Part shown: piece after piece, positions 23,840 through 37,357 of the stretch
Layout of the letters: every line of letters begins with the position of its first letter
Numbering within the stretch: position 1 is the first letter of the stretch
Assembly: GCA_015680685.1 (NCBI GenBank)
Contig: MNCI01010753.1
Location: 458,874 to 522,873 of the forward strand
Direction: 5' to 3'
Source: Gnetum montanum
Taxonomy: Eukaryota; Streptophyta; Gnetopsida; Gnetales; Gnetaceae
Length of the DNA: 64,000 nucleotides
Position numbers and translations under genes: made by a program
The notes under the pieces: model-generated
The model's database searches: none
What the model saw: the letters and a program-made list of their open reading frames with translations, nothing else
What the model was told of the DNA's origin: nothing

Positions 23840-24559
23840 TACCCCCATGATTGAATAAAAACTCATCCTCAAGTTAACAGGATAGGATTGAGCTTTCTTT
23901 ACAAAACTGGAAAGGTATGGAATTATTGACTGATGCTAACTATTGACTGACTCTGAGTGTTGCATTATAAAATTTTATTCGAGTGGATGCATACAAAATG
24001 ATAGAGTGACAAAAATATTGAACAAACTTTGAACATTATAAAATTTGCAGAGGTCTTCAAGAATCCACTAAAGACGATTCTTTGTGTTGCCACTAGTGGT
24101 GGCAAACTTTCAACCTTGATTATTATGTCATTGGTTCTCTAGTTATGCAAGACATTCTTGAAGGATGGACTAAAATTTCTTCTCATCATCCCATGGATCT
24201 AGCAAACATGTGATGCTTGAGCTGCTATCTTGTAAGTGCTATGATTTATCCATGGTCATATATTTTGTTGTCCCTCTCTTGGCTTTGTTTTCATGCTTGC
24301 CAAAAGACCTTCTTCCTTAGATGTTTCTTTAGCATCACTTGCAGTCACCAAAGGATCAACATTAATTGTGTTAAATTTTCCTTAATAATTAACCCTTTTT
24401 GGATGCCTTAGTTTTCTTTTAAGCACAAGGTGATTATAGGATACTATGTCCAAGGCTATGAGGTAACTAAAAATCATCAAGTTGTTCACATTATTTTGAT
24501 CAATTACTATTAGTTACCATGATGTTCAAAAATAGGATGTTGAAAAAATTTCAAAAATT

Positions 24560-25660
24560 TTAAAGCAGGCATCCTTAGCCCCCATGACTAATAAGCGTAA
24601 CCTTAGAAGAACATAGGCTTTTGAAGAATTGAAACCAAAGGTTCAATTCAAAAGATGACCAAGATATATTAATGGATATGGCAATAGAAAAATAGGAAAA
24701 ATTAATGAAAAGATAAGAAGTAGTCCCAAAATCATGCATAAATTTAGAGAAACTTTCATTGATGTTCTAGAAGATGTGAAGGTTAGTTCAAAGCCATGAC
24801 CAACAAAAGTTATGTAAGTGGATCCTCCCCAAAGCAAGCTCCTACCATAGTGCCCTTGCATAACCACTTCTATAGATGTTTGTAGGCACCCAAGAAGTTA
24901 AATGTAGATCATGCCTTTATTCCAAATAACACATAACTACTGTGGTTAGGATGTTGCACTATACTACACAAAACCAAAAGGCTCATAATCACATGTAGTA
25001 GTGAGGTGAATAACAAGATGAGAAGGGATTGCAGAGATCGGGATGTGAGGTACTTGAGCATGTCGACAATAGGTTCTTGTGACAAGTGTGATTAAAATGA
25101 TCAACATACCTATCCTTCCAAGTTTAGACCAAGTCCATATCATGAATAATGATCTCACATTGATGTGCTCCATCCTACCAACCACCATGAGTCCACAACC
25201 ACCTCAAAGAACAATCATCACTCCAAAAAGAGAAGAAAAGATAAGAAGGAAGGGCCTTAGTTAGAGGGGCACCTTCAGGCATGGGTAACATGTCTTTCTA
25301 GCCCCATAACTAGTGCTTGTAGCCTGTTATTGTGTCTAAGGGATGTGCTTTGAATTCCCATAATTTTTTATTGTCTGTTGTTTTTCTTCTTCTTTTTTTA
25401 ATGTTTTTTGTTTTGTTTTTCTAGATGGGAATGACACCATGCAAAGACAGAGCTTTCTTTTTATTAGTCTATGGGGGAGTGATGATACATTCCAAGAGGA
25501 GTCATAAATGACATGAAGGAAGTCAAGAAGAGAACCCAACAAGTTCCCTTGAGGTCACACCCTTACCATTCCCACTTGGTCATTCCCTCTTTCTTTGAGG
25601 TATAATGATCATTGATTAATTTTAGTTTCATAAAAGAAAAACCAAATTGTTTTCATGAAA
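24560..25660 (-). other. Conserved non-coding block of the TGATGA family (copy B)
   Basis: Homologous to about 43990-45230 in C and 51700-52770 in D, in the same position after gag. Shared landmarks are 'atgatcattatacct...aaag', 'aagaccaagtggga', 'aggcatgggtaacatgtctt', 'ctgctttggggaggaccca' and the polypurine-like TCATGGGGG (here 24579-24587, minus). A short peptide frame around it (GHY..SLLWGG.T..TFV.HG) is shared by B and D, although a stop breaks it in D. The function is unknown; packaging, splicing or a captured exon are possibilities. Confidence 0.6.
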
Positions 25661-26429
25661 AATACCTTTTATTCAAAGAACTAGAGGGATGGATGAGATG
25701 GTCTTACACAATTACTTACCAATCATTTTGATAGCATAGCACAAAAAACCCAACACATAGCATTGACTTTTGCATCATGACTTGGCAATTTTATTAATAA
25801 AAACATAAAAGACATTCATAAAACATAAAGAAAATGAATAAAAAAAGAGAAAAATATAAAAAAATAAAAATATTAAGAAAATAAAAACATATGAAGAATC
25901 AGAAAATTCCAGAACTGATAAGCAAATTAGTTACTTCCATGCATCTTTGAGATAGTTTTATATTCTCATTTTCAAGCCACTAGGTGTCTTCTAGTTTATT
26001 GGCTACTGCGTAGACTGGGTTTTGCTCACACACTTGCTCCTAAACTTTATGGTGGGCTGGTATAGGGGTTGTGTTAATATTTAGAACTTTCGGCCCACAA
26101 CTTCACCCTTTATCATTATTGGTGATACATGGATTCTTCTGTCTCTTCACAATGATAAGTCTATCATTTATGTCTTGTGTTGGAGTGGTGATGGTTATTG
26201 GCTTTTGCATATGATTAGGAGACATCATTTTTGTGAGGAAGGTTGTTGCATTAGATTAGCCTTATGTTGGTTCAGGTGATGTAGTAGGTCCATGAGTATT
26301 TGGTTCGGCTTATGACCTTTCCTCCAGAAGGAACGTTTTTGAGACTTTGGTTGAGATCTACTAGCGTTATCATTTATGTGTATGTTCACAGGACAAGTGG
26401 CATTCTCTCATTGATGTTGTGATGCAAAA

Positions 26430-28331
26430 CCTTCCTATGTTATTGGAGGTGACATATGGTGGAGGTCAGTATGAGAATATTGAGGATATGATATAGAGTG
26501 AGAGGTGTGAGGTGGTGATCTTGTATAAGATGTTGTGAGATAATGATATTTGGGAGAGTGGTAGTGGTGATTTGAAGTAGAGGAAGTAAAACTAGTTGGT
26601 GAAATAGGGTGTTGAAGATAATATCCATGTGGATTTGGTTGGTAGGAAGGATAGGTCTAGTTTGGTGGTGGCCTCCCCCATGACTATGGTTTTTGCCATT
26701 CAAGTTTATGCCAATGTTGAGGCTGGTAATAAGTCCCCCCAAGATAGTATGATTGGTTTTGGGGTTGTCTAAAATTATTATGCAGAAGAGGAAATCTCCT
26801 AAGCATGTACTTTTATGCAAACTTCAGATTTAATGCCCCTACCCAGCTCTTATGTAGATGCAACAAGATCAGGCAATGGCCCTTCGAATGATCATATATG
26901 CAAATGTCACATCCATTATCTTCGTCTATGGTTAGGTCTATAGCTTCACTTTCTTCAGCCATGTTTCCTATTTGTCAATAAGTGTTCCTAGATATTTCTT
27001 GGTTATTTTTCATCCTTTTGTTGTGATCACTTGATTTTCTTTGTGCCACTCTCTCCTCTATGATTTCTATGCAAATTTTAACTTTCTCATTCATCCCTTC
27101 CAACATCTTGCCTAACTTTGCTTCAAGCTCATTGATAAAATTTTGTATTGACAAGGTTGGTTGTAAAATCATCTATCTCTTTTTCCTCATCATAGATATG
27201 GATCCTTTTCTTTTGAAGAGTTGGGTCCTAGTTGTTTTCCTCTACATTCTCCCATTTGCATAGCTCTCCTTCTTCTTTTGCCACATGCCTGATCAACTCT
27301 TGGATCTGATGGGTTTGTAGCTTGTATAATTGACCTGGAGCATACATCCCAAGGATCTTCCTTATTTCATTATGAAGCCCATCTATGATGTGGAAAATTT
27401 ACCTTTCCTCAAAGAAACCATGACCTGGGCATCTATATAGTAGCAAATAGTATCTATCCAAGGCCACATCCAAGGGTTCATGGTTTTCTTACTTTCACTC
27501 ATGGATTTGTCTCCTCAAGTTGGACACCCTCGCATAGGTTTGGTATTTTTCAGTGAAAAGTTCAAGCATTGTAGACCACTAGTGAATGGAACTTGGTTCC
27601 AATGATCTATACCAACTTTCCACTTCATCAATTAGTGTCCTAGGAAAGGGCTTAAGCTTTTTCCATCCATTCTCAATGTTGTACAAGGAACAAGCATCAT
27701 GGAAGGCTTGTATATAATGTTGTGGATCCAAGTTGTAGCCTCTTGCAAATTTAGGGATATTGTTTATATCAAGCCTGGGTAAGTGACTATCCCTAAGATG
27801 CCTGTGAGGTATCTTAATTACCTCCATGATCTACATTAGGCTCTTAGTGGCCAACAAGGATTCATCATCATCAAACATGTTGTGATGAAAATTTCTATTT
27901 CTATTTGTTTGATTGTGATGATCTTGTCTATGCTCATGGTCATGTATTTGATTCTGTTCTTGGGTTCAATTTCTATATTTGTCTTGATCTTGTAGTGGAG
28001 CCCTATCTCTGTACCTACACTAGGAAGATGAGGAACTAGGAGAATCACCATGGCTTCTATAGTTCTCCTCATGGTCCCTTGATTTATCTTGTATAGGTTT
28101 AGAGGAGGTCCTAGGCCTTGAGGTCCTCCTCGATCTAGGACATACTCCATCTCCTCTACAATTTTTTGCACTAGCTAAATGTAGTCTTTGAGTGTAGTAA
28201 GGGTCTAAATGCACATAGGAAATACCTGTTTGAGGTTGTTCACTCCAATTTTCCTTAGTATATATCCTATCATTTCTCTTACAAGTGTTCTCATCATATG
28301 ATGCATTATTGGTCCTGTGTGAAGAAGACAT
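26430..28331 (-). pseudogene. gag: gag of copy B
   Basis: The start is the ATG at 28331 (MSSSH...), as in A and D. The N-terminal part is polar and low-complexity. The capsid domain spans about 27900-27280 and includes LPRLDINNIPKFARGYNLDP, then LEPS with a W-Y pair before it (ESWYRSLEP). A zinc knuckle CDICIYDHSKGHC (26873-26911) has the CX2CX3HX4C spacing known from Athila/Tat gag proteins and is the only intact knuckle among the copies. The C-terminal tail is rich in Q, H, P, S and Y. Stops and frameshifts near 28020, 27830 and in the capsid break it. Confidence 0.78.
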
Positions 28332-28442
28332 TGTTTTTTTTGATAATGTGTGTGATTTAAAATATTAATGTTTTCTAAGAGATAGATCATTAATACATTT
28401 ACAAAGATCATGTATAATATAACTAATCTAGATAACTAGCAC

Positions 28443-28463
28443 CATCCCTAGAAATAGCATCAA
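28443..28463 (-). promoter_or_regulatory. Primer-binding site of copy B, degenerate
   Basis: The minus-strand sequence TTGATGCTATTTCTAGGGAT lies just inside the LTR. It aligns with the A and D primer sites, but with several substitutions. Confidence 0.55.
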
Positions 28464-29387
28464 TGATGAGTGACAAGGTACCCCTATGCCCAACCATACG
28501 AATCACAAGCATTCACACATGATTTGGTTAAATTCTATGGATGGGACTAGTTGTGGCATCTAGATTGCCATGCCTTGATCACAGTTCACTTTCTTCCCAC
28601 TTGGACTAATGGTACCTTTGTCACACATGGTTTAGTCCAAAGTGAGACATATGATTTTTATTATTTTATATTTTATTGTTCTACGATTAGCAATAGGTTG
28701 AAACTCAATTTATAATCAATTCAACTAATTTAATTTCTAATTAATAATCAACTACCCTAACATAAGTATTCGATCCCACTTCCTGTGCACATCCTAAACA
28801 CATATAATGTTCTTGGGTTACCAAACATTAAGCGCTGTTAGGATTACCAAGAGTCATATGCATGCTCAAAGCGATTGTACTTATGTGCTTAATTAATTAA
28901 CATGCATGAAAATGTAAATATTAGCTAAGTACATGAAAAGTAAATTACATGGAAAGTAAATCTAATCTAAGTCAAAGTGCTATAATGAATAAGAATCAAT
29001 TTTGATCTTATTCCCACTTATGGAATATGTCTAGGTACATTACCAGTCAAATAAGACTTCATACAACTGAATCAGATCCACTCTATGGGCACTCATTGAC
29101 TATTCTCTAAGATTATGGAATAAAACTTCAAGAATTCCGCTACTGTATTGACAAAACTATGAAAAACTACTTGCAAACCATGTGCCCAAGCGCTATATTT
29201 ATAGGCCAGCTTGTACCCCATGATATCAGATATCTAACATCATGTCTTGGCTCCGACATTGGATACCCGATGTTGAGGCTTTGACATCAGATACAAGAGA
29301 TCGAGGCCTTGTTATTGGAGCCTTGTTATGGGAGCCAACCAAAAGTTGATTTTTTATCAGATAATCCAGCCAATTGATAATTCATCA
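28464..29387 (-). repeat. 5' LTR of copy B
   Basis: This is 924 bp. A plus-strand CTATATTTATAGG near 29195-29207 marks the minus-strand TATA box. It is longer than the 3' LTR because of small insertions, including the segment around 29010-29055. Confidence 0.88.
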
Positions 29388-31620
29388 GGAGTTGTCATGA
29401 AGAAACTATGAGATATGGTAAGTTAAAAAATATTTATGATTCTTATTATTTTTAATTAGAAATTTTCTCTTTTTTTTTAGTTTACTAATTTTGTATATTT
29501 TTATTTTTATGTCTACATTATGTTAATGTTACTTTTATTATTATTTAATATCTTACAATGATAGTTAAGACTAAGAAGAAGGTAGAGAGGGAGGCATAGG
29601 CCAAGGTGGTAGAGAAGAAGAGGAAGAAAAAAGGACCTGGGAAGAAGAGAAGAAAAGAGTAAGGAAGGAGATAAAAAGAAAACCCAAGGAAGAAGAGGAT
29701 ATGAGGACCTAAGAGGAAGCAACAATAGGCTAAGTAAAAAGAGCAAAGGATAAGGCCTTGGCCCAAGAACTATTTGATAAAGCCTTAAACATTGGTTTGG
29801 AAGATGGAGGTAAAGTGTAAGAAATGTTTTGAAGTTTTAGAAGAAATATGATTTTATTATTAAATATTTCTAACCATTTAACTTTCAAGTCATGACTTGG
29901 ATGACATAGACATGCATAATATGTCCTTCCCTGCACAGAATATTAGATTACGATTCTAGAAGGAAGAGATATCAGATGAAGTAGGAATGAAGCGGTTAGA
30001 GAAAAATAAGAAAGGATCATTTTCTTATGGTATGTTAATTTTTTTATATTTTTTGTTGTTTTGGTTAGGCTTGATTAGGATTATTTTTATGATTTTTGGT
30101 TTTTTGTTAATTTTTATCATTTTAGCTTTTTAAATATCTTGAGGGGTGTTGTAACTTGAAATAAGTGAAATATAGGTATACATCGAGATATAATAGTTCA
30201 ATTAGAACTTTATATAACACAACATTGCCAGAAAAATCAAAATCATGACCTAATCATGTAGATAAAGAAGAGTTAGTAAAAGGAATGATGTATGGAACTA
30301 GTAAGAAGTTAAAGGCCATCAGCATCAATGATAAGTTAGTTTCTATTTGTTTCTTTGTTTTTGAATTCTTATATCTTTGTTTATTTTTATTTAAGATTTG
30401 GTGTTTTTAGTTTTTTATATTATAGTGACTATGTTGAATTTATAAAAAACTATATTTATTTTTTATTAAAGGTATAATATATGAATACTTTATAGATGTT
30501 AAAATCATAGTAGACCATGGTAGGGTGATAATAGCATATCTTGCTTTACAACCTCTTTTACATGATGCATGAGAGGTAAGGAAGAAAATGGATGCAATAG
30601 CACAACATGGCATAGAGATGGCCTTCCTAGTAGTAAAGTAGTATAATATTATCACAAATCTTACTACAGAAGTACCAGTGACAAAAGAAAAGAGTTGGTC
30701 TTAAAATTTGAATAATTGGAAGAGTAAGCGGTGAACCTAGAGGAGGATCTATATGGAATTAACATGGTTTGTTACAATTGTAACCTTCTTCTTATTAACA
30801 CTTGAGAGAATTACTGGATGCTATGTTGGCTATTCACACTGATTAGCATAAAAAAATTTTAATAATGGAAGCATTAAATAAGAAACTAAGGAACAATTGC
30901 ATGACATGGAAGCATTGGGATAACCAACATGAGACGAACAAGTTATTCTACAAAAGAAATATTCTACACCTTACCATACAGCTTATAGATGAAAAAGTGG
31001 CAAGGAAGATATGTGATAAGATTATTAGTATGATAGAAATAGATGATGCCTTGAAAGCTATTAAGGATTGTATAATGTTAAAAAGGAAGAAGAGGAAAAC
31101 AGAAACTCAAAATGCTGGGAAGGATAGCAAGATGGAGAGGGAACATAATGTGGATGATCCTACAATTCTTGAAATCCAAAATTTACTCATTGATGATTTC
31201 GATTATCCATTTCTCTTGCTAGAGGAAATTACATAATAGTTAATGGATGTTTTTTACTACGAGGCTTCCAAGGTAGGACTAATTATTGATGATGATGGTG
31301 AAGTAAAACCTAGTGATGTGACATCAAGAAAGACCTATGTTTTGTTAGTGTGTTTTTATTTTATTACTTTTACGTTGATTGTTAGTCTTAGTATTTTATA
31401 AATTTTGGTTTTATCTATACATTAGTATTTTTGTGAATTTTATGTTTTTAACATTTTTATTTTATTTTATATCATGCTAGTGTAGAGGCTCTGAGCAATT
31501 CCAACAATGGAGATAAAGCTAAAGTAGATGCAAAGGTAGGGAAGATTTTCCCTTTCCTTAACATGGCAGATGATGAGAGTAAACACAGGTAGTTTGTTGA
31601 GGTAATGCTATCTAGGTGAG
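29388..31620 (+). pseudogene. 3' part of the decayed multi-exon gene
   Basis: Directly after B, the interrupted frame continues as GVVMKKL and meets GTAAGT at 29418, with a T-rich stretch ending in AG near 29480. Later short coding-like segments are separated by T-rich, intron-like stretches. They include a lysine/glutamate-rich stretch (about 29570-29815) containing KALAQELFDKALNIGLEDGG, a segment before GTATGT near 30030, one starting after TTATTAAAG near 30470, a 123-codon open frame at 30865-31236 containing DDALKAIKDCIMLKRKKRK, and one at about 31485-31617. The charged composition suggests a nuclear protein, but this is a guess. No family is recognised. Confidence 0.4.
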
Positions 31621-32289
31621 GATATTTTCTTAGATTTTGCATTTTATTATTTTTGACATATAAGATGCATGCACATTGGATGTTATTTGAGCTTGTTAGT
31701 TATGATTCAAGCTATGGTATACGGACTATTATTCTTTATAGTTTTTTTATGTTTTCTATTTTTATGATTTTTATAAGTTTTCTATGTTTGTGTAGTTTCT
31801 AAGTTTTAGGTATTTATCGATTTTGTGATTTTTTCTAACATCAATAACAAAACATGTGTGATGCAAGTAGAAATAAACTAAGGATGAAATAAAATCTAGA
31901 CATGCGTAACAATAAAACTAGTTTTTGTCCTTGATGATAGAAACAAATCTAACTAGAAAAGTAGTAAATAATGTTAAAAACATAAATTCAAAGCATAAAT
32001 AATCATGTAAATGCAAAAACTAGGTAAAATAATAAACTTAAAAGCATTAGCAAGGGGGACAAGGGGTTATAAGGCTATGCCTTGGCTATAGCTTTTATAG
32101 CTTGCAAATGAGTAGGACACTTAACCATTTTAACTGATTCAACAATTTCTAACTTGTTGAATCCTAAGTTTATGGATTCATAAGTACTCAATGACTTAGG
32201 AATAGTAGGCTCAATCTCTTTGATTTGTTTTTGAATTGAGATTTGTTTGATTAATATAGGTTTGGGATCCTAGGCTTGTCTCTTCTATA
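31621..32289. other. No recognised gene
   Basis: This is AT-rich sequence between the decayed gene and element H. It may include the start of H's pol region, too degraded to call. Confidence 0.3.
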
Positions 32290-35200
32290 ATATTTAATCA
32301 CTATATAGCAGGTTAGCAGGGATAATGACTTCTCTATCCCTATATGAAAAATGGATCTCTTAGAGTAAGGGGGAGAAGATAGCATGATGATAACCTAGCC
32401 AACATCTTCCTAAGATGGCATTTTCTCCTAACAAATTTCTAACAATAGTAAATACAACCTTGGATGCAATGAAATTCCCTACCAAAAATGTAATTTAATT
32501 GTTGCTATAATGTCTACTCTAGCCCCACTAAGTAAGATTAAAGAGAAATTATAACTCAAGTACATGAACTATTTCTTCAAGCCGAGATGCTCGATGGAAA
32601 CCCATAAAATGATATTAGATCCCACTTCATCACCCATGTGCACCAATGGTAGGATCACATTTCCTTCAACCACTATCATGATGTAGATTGAAAGTTGACA
32701 CATGGCATCCATCACAGGATGTATCTTGATATTTTTCCCTCTAAAAACCAAGAAATCCACTTCATAATTATGAACATTAAAAAAAGATAAGGTCACTTGA
32801 GCATTTGATTGAATATCATGTGGAAATTTGATGAATTTGAGTAGTTTTTGAAGCACTAGATGATGCTCCTTTGATGTTGAAATGAAGTCAAAGAGGAAAA
32901 GGTTTTTCCCCTTTGATTTCATTGTAGCTACAATTTGGGGCAAAGCTTTTCCTTTAGGCATGACCTCCTTGGCTGCTAATTCCAAAGGAATAATATTTTT
33001 TGATATAGAAGTTAGAATGACAATAGGAAAAGTAGAATTTTCCTATTAGTATGATTCAAAGAAGACTTTCTTATTATTTAGAACAACCTATTTGGATGTC
33101 TTTTTCTTTGTCTTGCTTAGTCTTCTTTTATACTCTTATTAGGATCTTGCATGAAAGGAAGGAGAAGGAAGCAAAGGAGATTTAGTGGACTTGGAAGAAA
33201 AAAATATTATATATGAAGAGAAATAATGTAAGGTAAAATAGAAGGGAAATTAACTAGCTTGGAGGAAGTTGGCAAAGGAAGACTATTTCTTAGAGGAGAT
33301 GGATAAACAAAGGAAGAGTTAGAATGAGTGTAGTCCTCATCATCATGAACATCCATGTCAATGAAAAAAAGATTTCTATAAACATTTTGGGAGAAATATG
33401 AAATAGTTACATTATTCCATTAAAGGTTGATAATGCAAGGCTTTTTAGGCCTTGGGGGGTTTCACTAAAGACATATGTATGAATTGACCTAAAAGGATCC
33501 CAAATGGATTATGAAGGAATATTTTGGATGGTTTGCCTTATTTTCCAAATGAAATGCAGAAATGCTATTTGTATGCACATTCAAAGGATCTTGAAAAATC
33601 TACATGTTCTGATTGATGGATTGCACAATAGTGTTAAACACAATTTTTCCTTTCTCCACAAGTGTTTACACATCATCTTTGAGAGTGTTGTAATCCTTCA
33701 TGTTGTGGTCTACATCTTGATGATAATTTTTTTTTTTTGAGATTATACCACTTAGGAATAGGAGGATCATCCTCTATGCATTGGGAAGGATTAATTTCCA
33801 AAGTTTGAAGCTTCTTGTAATGGGCTCTTACCTATTCTAACATCTACTTTGGAGTTATGTGTGCCTCATTTAACATCATGTTATAGAGTTGAGTATATGT
33901 CATGGAGAACTTGTGATATTTTGATCTATGAACTCCTTTGTCCATTATTGAATGTGTTTAGTCCATTGCCATTGAGCTTAGGATTTATATTCCTATTTTC
34001 ACCATTGCTACCATTGTTAGAATATGAACCTGCAATAGGTCGGTACATTGATGATACTTTCTATCTAGCATTCCATACAGATTTATCTTTGTTGAATATT
34101 CTATTTACCTTATTACATAAATTAACATATTTTGGTTCATTTCACTGAATAATCATATTCTTAGTATGTTTGAATGAAGTGATAACGTCATGGAGGCTAA
34201 GTGACTTGGGGTAGATCAACTTTGCTTTAATATAATCATTAGTTAAAGGATGTGTAAGGTTCATTCATGGTGATAGACATTCAGCTAAAGATGAATTTCA
34301 AGATAGACTAATTATAAGCTTGTTATATGGCCAAGAGCTTTTGCAGAGTAGCATCCTTGATAATATTATGCTTGAACCTTTCCACAAAGGTGGTGGCCAA
34401 CTATTCAAGTTGTGATGAAGCCATGAAGAAGTGACTTATGTCACTCAAGGGTCTTTCCACTTAAAGAATTAGAAAAAACTATGCAATAGAGTGTAAGGAT
34501 AGCTAGCCAAAAGCATACATTCATTGGCAAAAAAAAAAAAAAAACAATGACATGATTAGTTGGGTTATATTCCTAATTGTACTTGGTAAAGTTAGACAAT
34601 GAAATCTCCTTGGAAACCTCCATTGATATGATCAAAGGATTGATGGAGTCTATAAGAAGATTGACTAATTTCACAGTAGGGCTACTCCCATGCAAGATAG
34701 TGGCTTTTCTGGTTTACTCTTTATTGCTTGAAATCTATTAAAAATATCTTGTTATAGAAACATTAACTTTGAAAGGACTTCAAGCAAGGATAAAATAATG
34801 GCAGTTGTAGGTGCTAGGCTGTAAGTAAGAATATCATGTTGAACTGTAGAAGTAGTTGTAAAAAGAGGCAATGATGTTACAATGTTAAACAAGGGGATTT
34901 GATGTGAAGTGAGTGGAATCAGCATGCACACTTGGGATTATTGTAATGAAGCTACATGAGGCAAGGACTAGAATGGATTCAGAAGTGGGTTCATGCTTTG
35001 TAGTAATGCTAATATCATTGGATTGATAATAGTTATCTTGGAGAAAAAATTGTATGTAGGTGACAAAGTAACAAAGGGTAGAGTCATAACAGGAGAATTA
35101 GTTACATTAGGTTTCATAGGAACAATGTTTTAAGGTATGAAGATAGCAAAGGGATTAGTGGAATTCATCAAGTTAACATGCTAGAAAAGAGGACTTTGTG

Positions 35201-35700
35201 GCACAAAGATAGCTGCATGGAATGGATCAATAGGTTGAAAAACATGAGATTCTTCTCCTTCATCATCATCGTGGATGCTAACTTTGCCACCACCTTCATT
35301 GTGATAGTTGATGAATTGATAGTTCCTACTTGTGATGTTTGGATGATCCACCAAGAACTCCAACATTACTTAGATCCTATAGATGTTAGCACCTATCATA
35401 ACTTGCAACTCATCCTTGATGGTTAAGTACTTATCCAATGTAGCCTATTCATCCCTATTTATTTCAATGGAATTGTTAGGATTGGGAAGGAATGAATCCA
35501 ATCCATGGGTAGTCTCATAAGAAACCATTCTTCTTAACTCATTTTAGGCCATTAGTAAATTCAATTCTCTATTTGCACATGTCACCCTATAATCTTGGCA
35601 TGACATGAGTTCTAAAAATGCTTAAGCTTTCTATATCTTTATCAGTATGTGAAATTAGAAGGAATGAGAGGAATTGGATCTATGTCATGACATGGTGTTA
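32290..35700 (-). pseudogene. gag-protease remnant of Ty3-type element H
   Basis: On the minus strand, degraded gag comes first. About 34600-34450 gives NPTNHVIVF and ASYPYTLLHSF, matching the E gag segment DPMNHVTIF...APYPHIVLRCF. Next, about 33720-33660 reads YHQDVDHNMKDYNTLKDDV, the usual 'YH...GH...DC..LKd.v' knuckle/linker with cysteines lost. A 138-codon open frame (32985-32569) then ends in VGSNIILWVSIEHLGLKK, matching the region around the active site of a retroviral-type aspartic protease ('D.GS..NI.p.si...LGL'), with the catalytic triplet altered. Poly-A at 34531-34546 and many stops mark decay. No reverse transcriptase is visible. Confidence 0.55.
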
Positions 35701-36741
35701 ACAAGTAAACTTGCACATACTTAAGAAAAAGGGATGAAGTATGAACACAAAAGCTCAAAGATAACCATTCTATAAGGTTGTTGCTTAGCAGGTGTAGTTC
35801 CCAATAGTATCTTGATCTTATGATTCACTACTTATGATTTGGGGACTAGATAACTTCACTAGCATTGGATTCTTATTCTCTAATATCATGTTCTTGATCT
35901 ATACATTCATCTATGTAGATTTTTCCTCTTTCATTTATTGTGCTAGATTCCTAACAACTCACTTCATTACCATAGGTGAAACAATTTGAACCTCTTGAAG
36001 AGCACTAGTTACTCCTAGTATAGAGGTCTTACTTACGTAGGGTGATTTTTCATTCAAAATATAGAGGACATTAACATATAGGAAAACTAGCATTTTCACC
36101 TTTTTAAAGAACTCTTATTTAAAGATGACTTGGAAAGAATCAATGTCTAGGATTGATAAATCTAGCTTTTCACTCCATTAGTCTACCTTTACCTCCATGT
36201 GCTTCACAACATCCATGTATTTGAATGGATAGAATTTGACTAACTTACCAGATGTCAAAGATGGTTTCACTTGCAAATTAAGAATGCAAGCAATTTATAA
36301 GAACAAAATGTTATGGTTGACACATATGTCATCTAAGGAATCTATTATCTTTGATGGAAACAACACTAAAAACAACTGTACTAAATGTAAGCTAGGCTCT
36401 TTCTTTGGTTATTCGACTTAGACATTTTGCTAAATGGTCATTAAGCTCTAAGAGAGTTGTTCAGTCATCCTAAAGATCTTACCTTCTTGTCTATTCTTAT
36501 TTACCTCGATCTTATGGAATCAAGCTTGTGGTTGATGCTTGAGAGTGTTCAACCATTAGTTTCCATTAGAACTCTTTTCAAGTGATCTTTGATTAGGATT
36601 CTATGGACAATTTCAAGTGACATGATTTCATTGGTTCATCTTGAGGAAGTGCTACATCTTAAAGATGAAGATATACATAAGCTTGTAATCTCAATAACCT
36701 TTATAAACCTTGGGTTATTTAGCTCAAAATTTGTATGTTGA
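35701..36741. other. No recognised gene
   Basis: The sequence is broken on both strands. It may be the leader of element H or the interior of another element. Confidence 0.3.
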
Positions 36742-37017
36742 TCATCTAGAGCTAGATGCAGCTTCCTTTGCATGAACAATTAATTGATCCTCAAGCTTCT
36801 CTATGTTTACCTCTAGGATCATCATCCTTTGTAGGATGTCTTCCATAGAGATTTGGATGTTATCAATAACATCTCGAATTTGCTCAACATGATTTTGTAA
36901 CTTAAATTTTTGAGCTACAAAAATTTTGTATTTACATAGGTATGAGACATCCATCTTGTCCATAAGGTTATGCACCATTTTAATGTAATTACCAACTTGC
37001 AAGTGAACAAAAATCAT
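36742..37017 (-). CDS. Short coiled-coil open frame of unknown function
   Basis: The 91-codon frame is open and has a heptad-like pattern (QNHVEQIRDVIDNIQISMED, then ILEVNIEKLEDQL), suggesting a coiled coil. It lies downstream, on the same strand, of the tRNA-Met-type primer site at 37331-37347. It could be an N-terminal gag-like fragment of that element. No start context or homologue can be claimed. Confidence 0.3.
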   Translation of the reverse strand: MIFVHLQVGNYIKMVHNLMDKMDVSYLCKYKIFVAQKFKLQNHVEQIRDVIDNIQISMEDILQRMMILEVNIEKLEDQLIVHAKEAASSSR

Positions 37018-37330
37018 GTTGTTAACTTCGAAGAGCTAACTTCATATCTCTTGCACCTTGTTGAGGGAGTGATTCATGTGCTCCCAAAAAGGCACCTCTT
37101 CCTCATCATTTTAGTATTTACATTTGAACAAATCCATGTGCACTTTGTAATGCACATGTTTTTCCATATTTTCATTATGAGTTGGCCCTTTGAGAGAACT
37201 AGTACTAATATCAGCATTACTAGAAATGTGCTCCCTTTGTTCTTCTTCTGGTGTAACATGGCAGCATAGAAATTACAAGCAATAGAACACAACTAAAAAT
37301 CATGAATCATCACCAACCTTGAACCACAAA

Positions 37331-37347
37331 CCATGGATTTGATACCA
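37331..37347 (-). promoter_or_regulatory. Primer-binding site of initiator tRNA-Met type
   Basis: The minus strand reads TGGTATCAAATCCATGG, two mismatches from TGGTATCAGAGCCATGG, the site used by most plant Copia elements and some others. It lies 10 nt from a plausible LTR end (…GGCAACA at 37358). Confidence 0.6.
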
Positions 37348-37357
37348 ACCATGATAG

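Larger units (their letters stand above)
22966..29387 (-). mobile_element. LTR retrotransposon copy B (TGATGA family, gag only)
   Basis: The element is bounded by LTRs at 22966-23839 and 28464-29387, both with TGATGA/TCATCA ends. A perfect 5-bp target duplication, GGAGT, lies at 22961-22965 and 29388-29392. On the minus strand the order is 5' LTR, primer site, gag, conserved non-coding block, polypurine tract and 3' LTR. The interior is 4.6 kb, and nothing in it resembles protease, reverse transcriptase, RNase H or integrase. It interrupts the decayed gene described at 21430-22965 and 29388-31620. Confidence 0.9.

Noticed and set aside
29513-29766. Minus-strand leucine-rich hydrophobic frames as membrane proteins
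   Set aside because: They are the complement of a lysine/glutamate-rich plus-strand stretch; hydrophobicity follows from reading GAA/AAG codons backwards.
30865-31236. Independent 123-codon gene
   Set aside because: It is open, but lies among intron-like T-rich segments in the same direction as neighbouring coding fragments, so it is better seen as an exon of the split gene.
34525-34546. Poly-A as the tail of a retroposed gene
   Set aside because: It falls inside minus-strand gag sequence of element H, with coding similarity on both sides, so it is an expanded A run.
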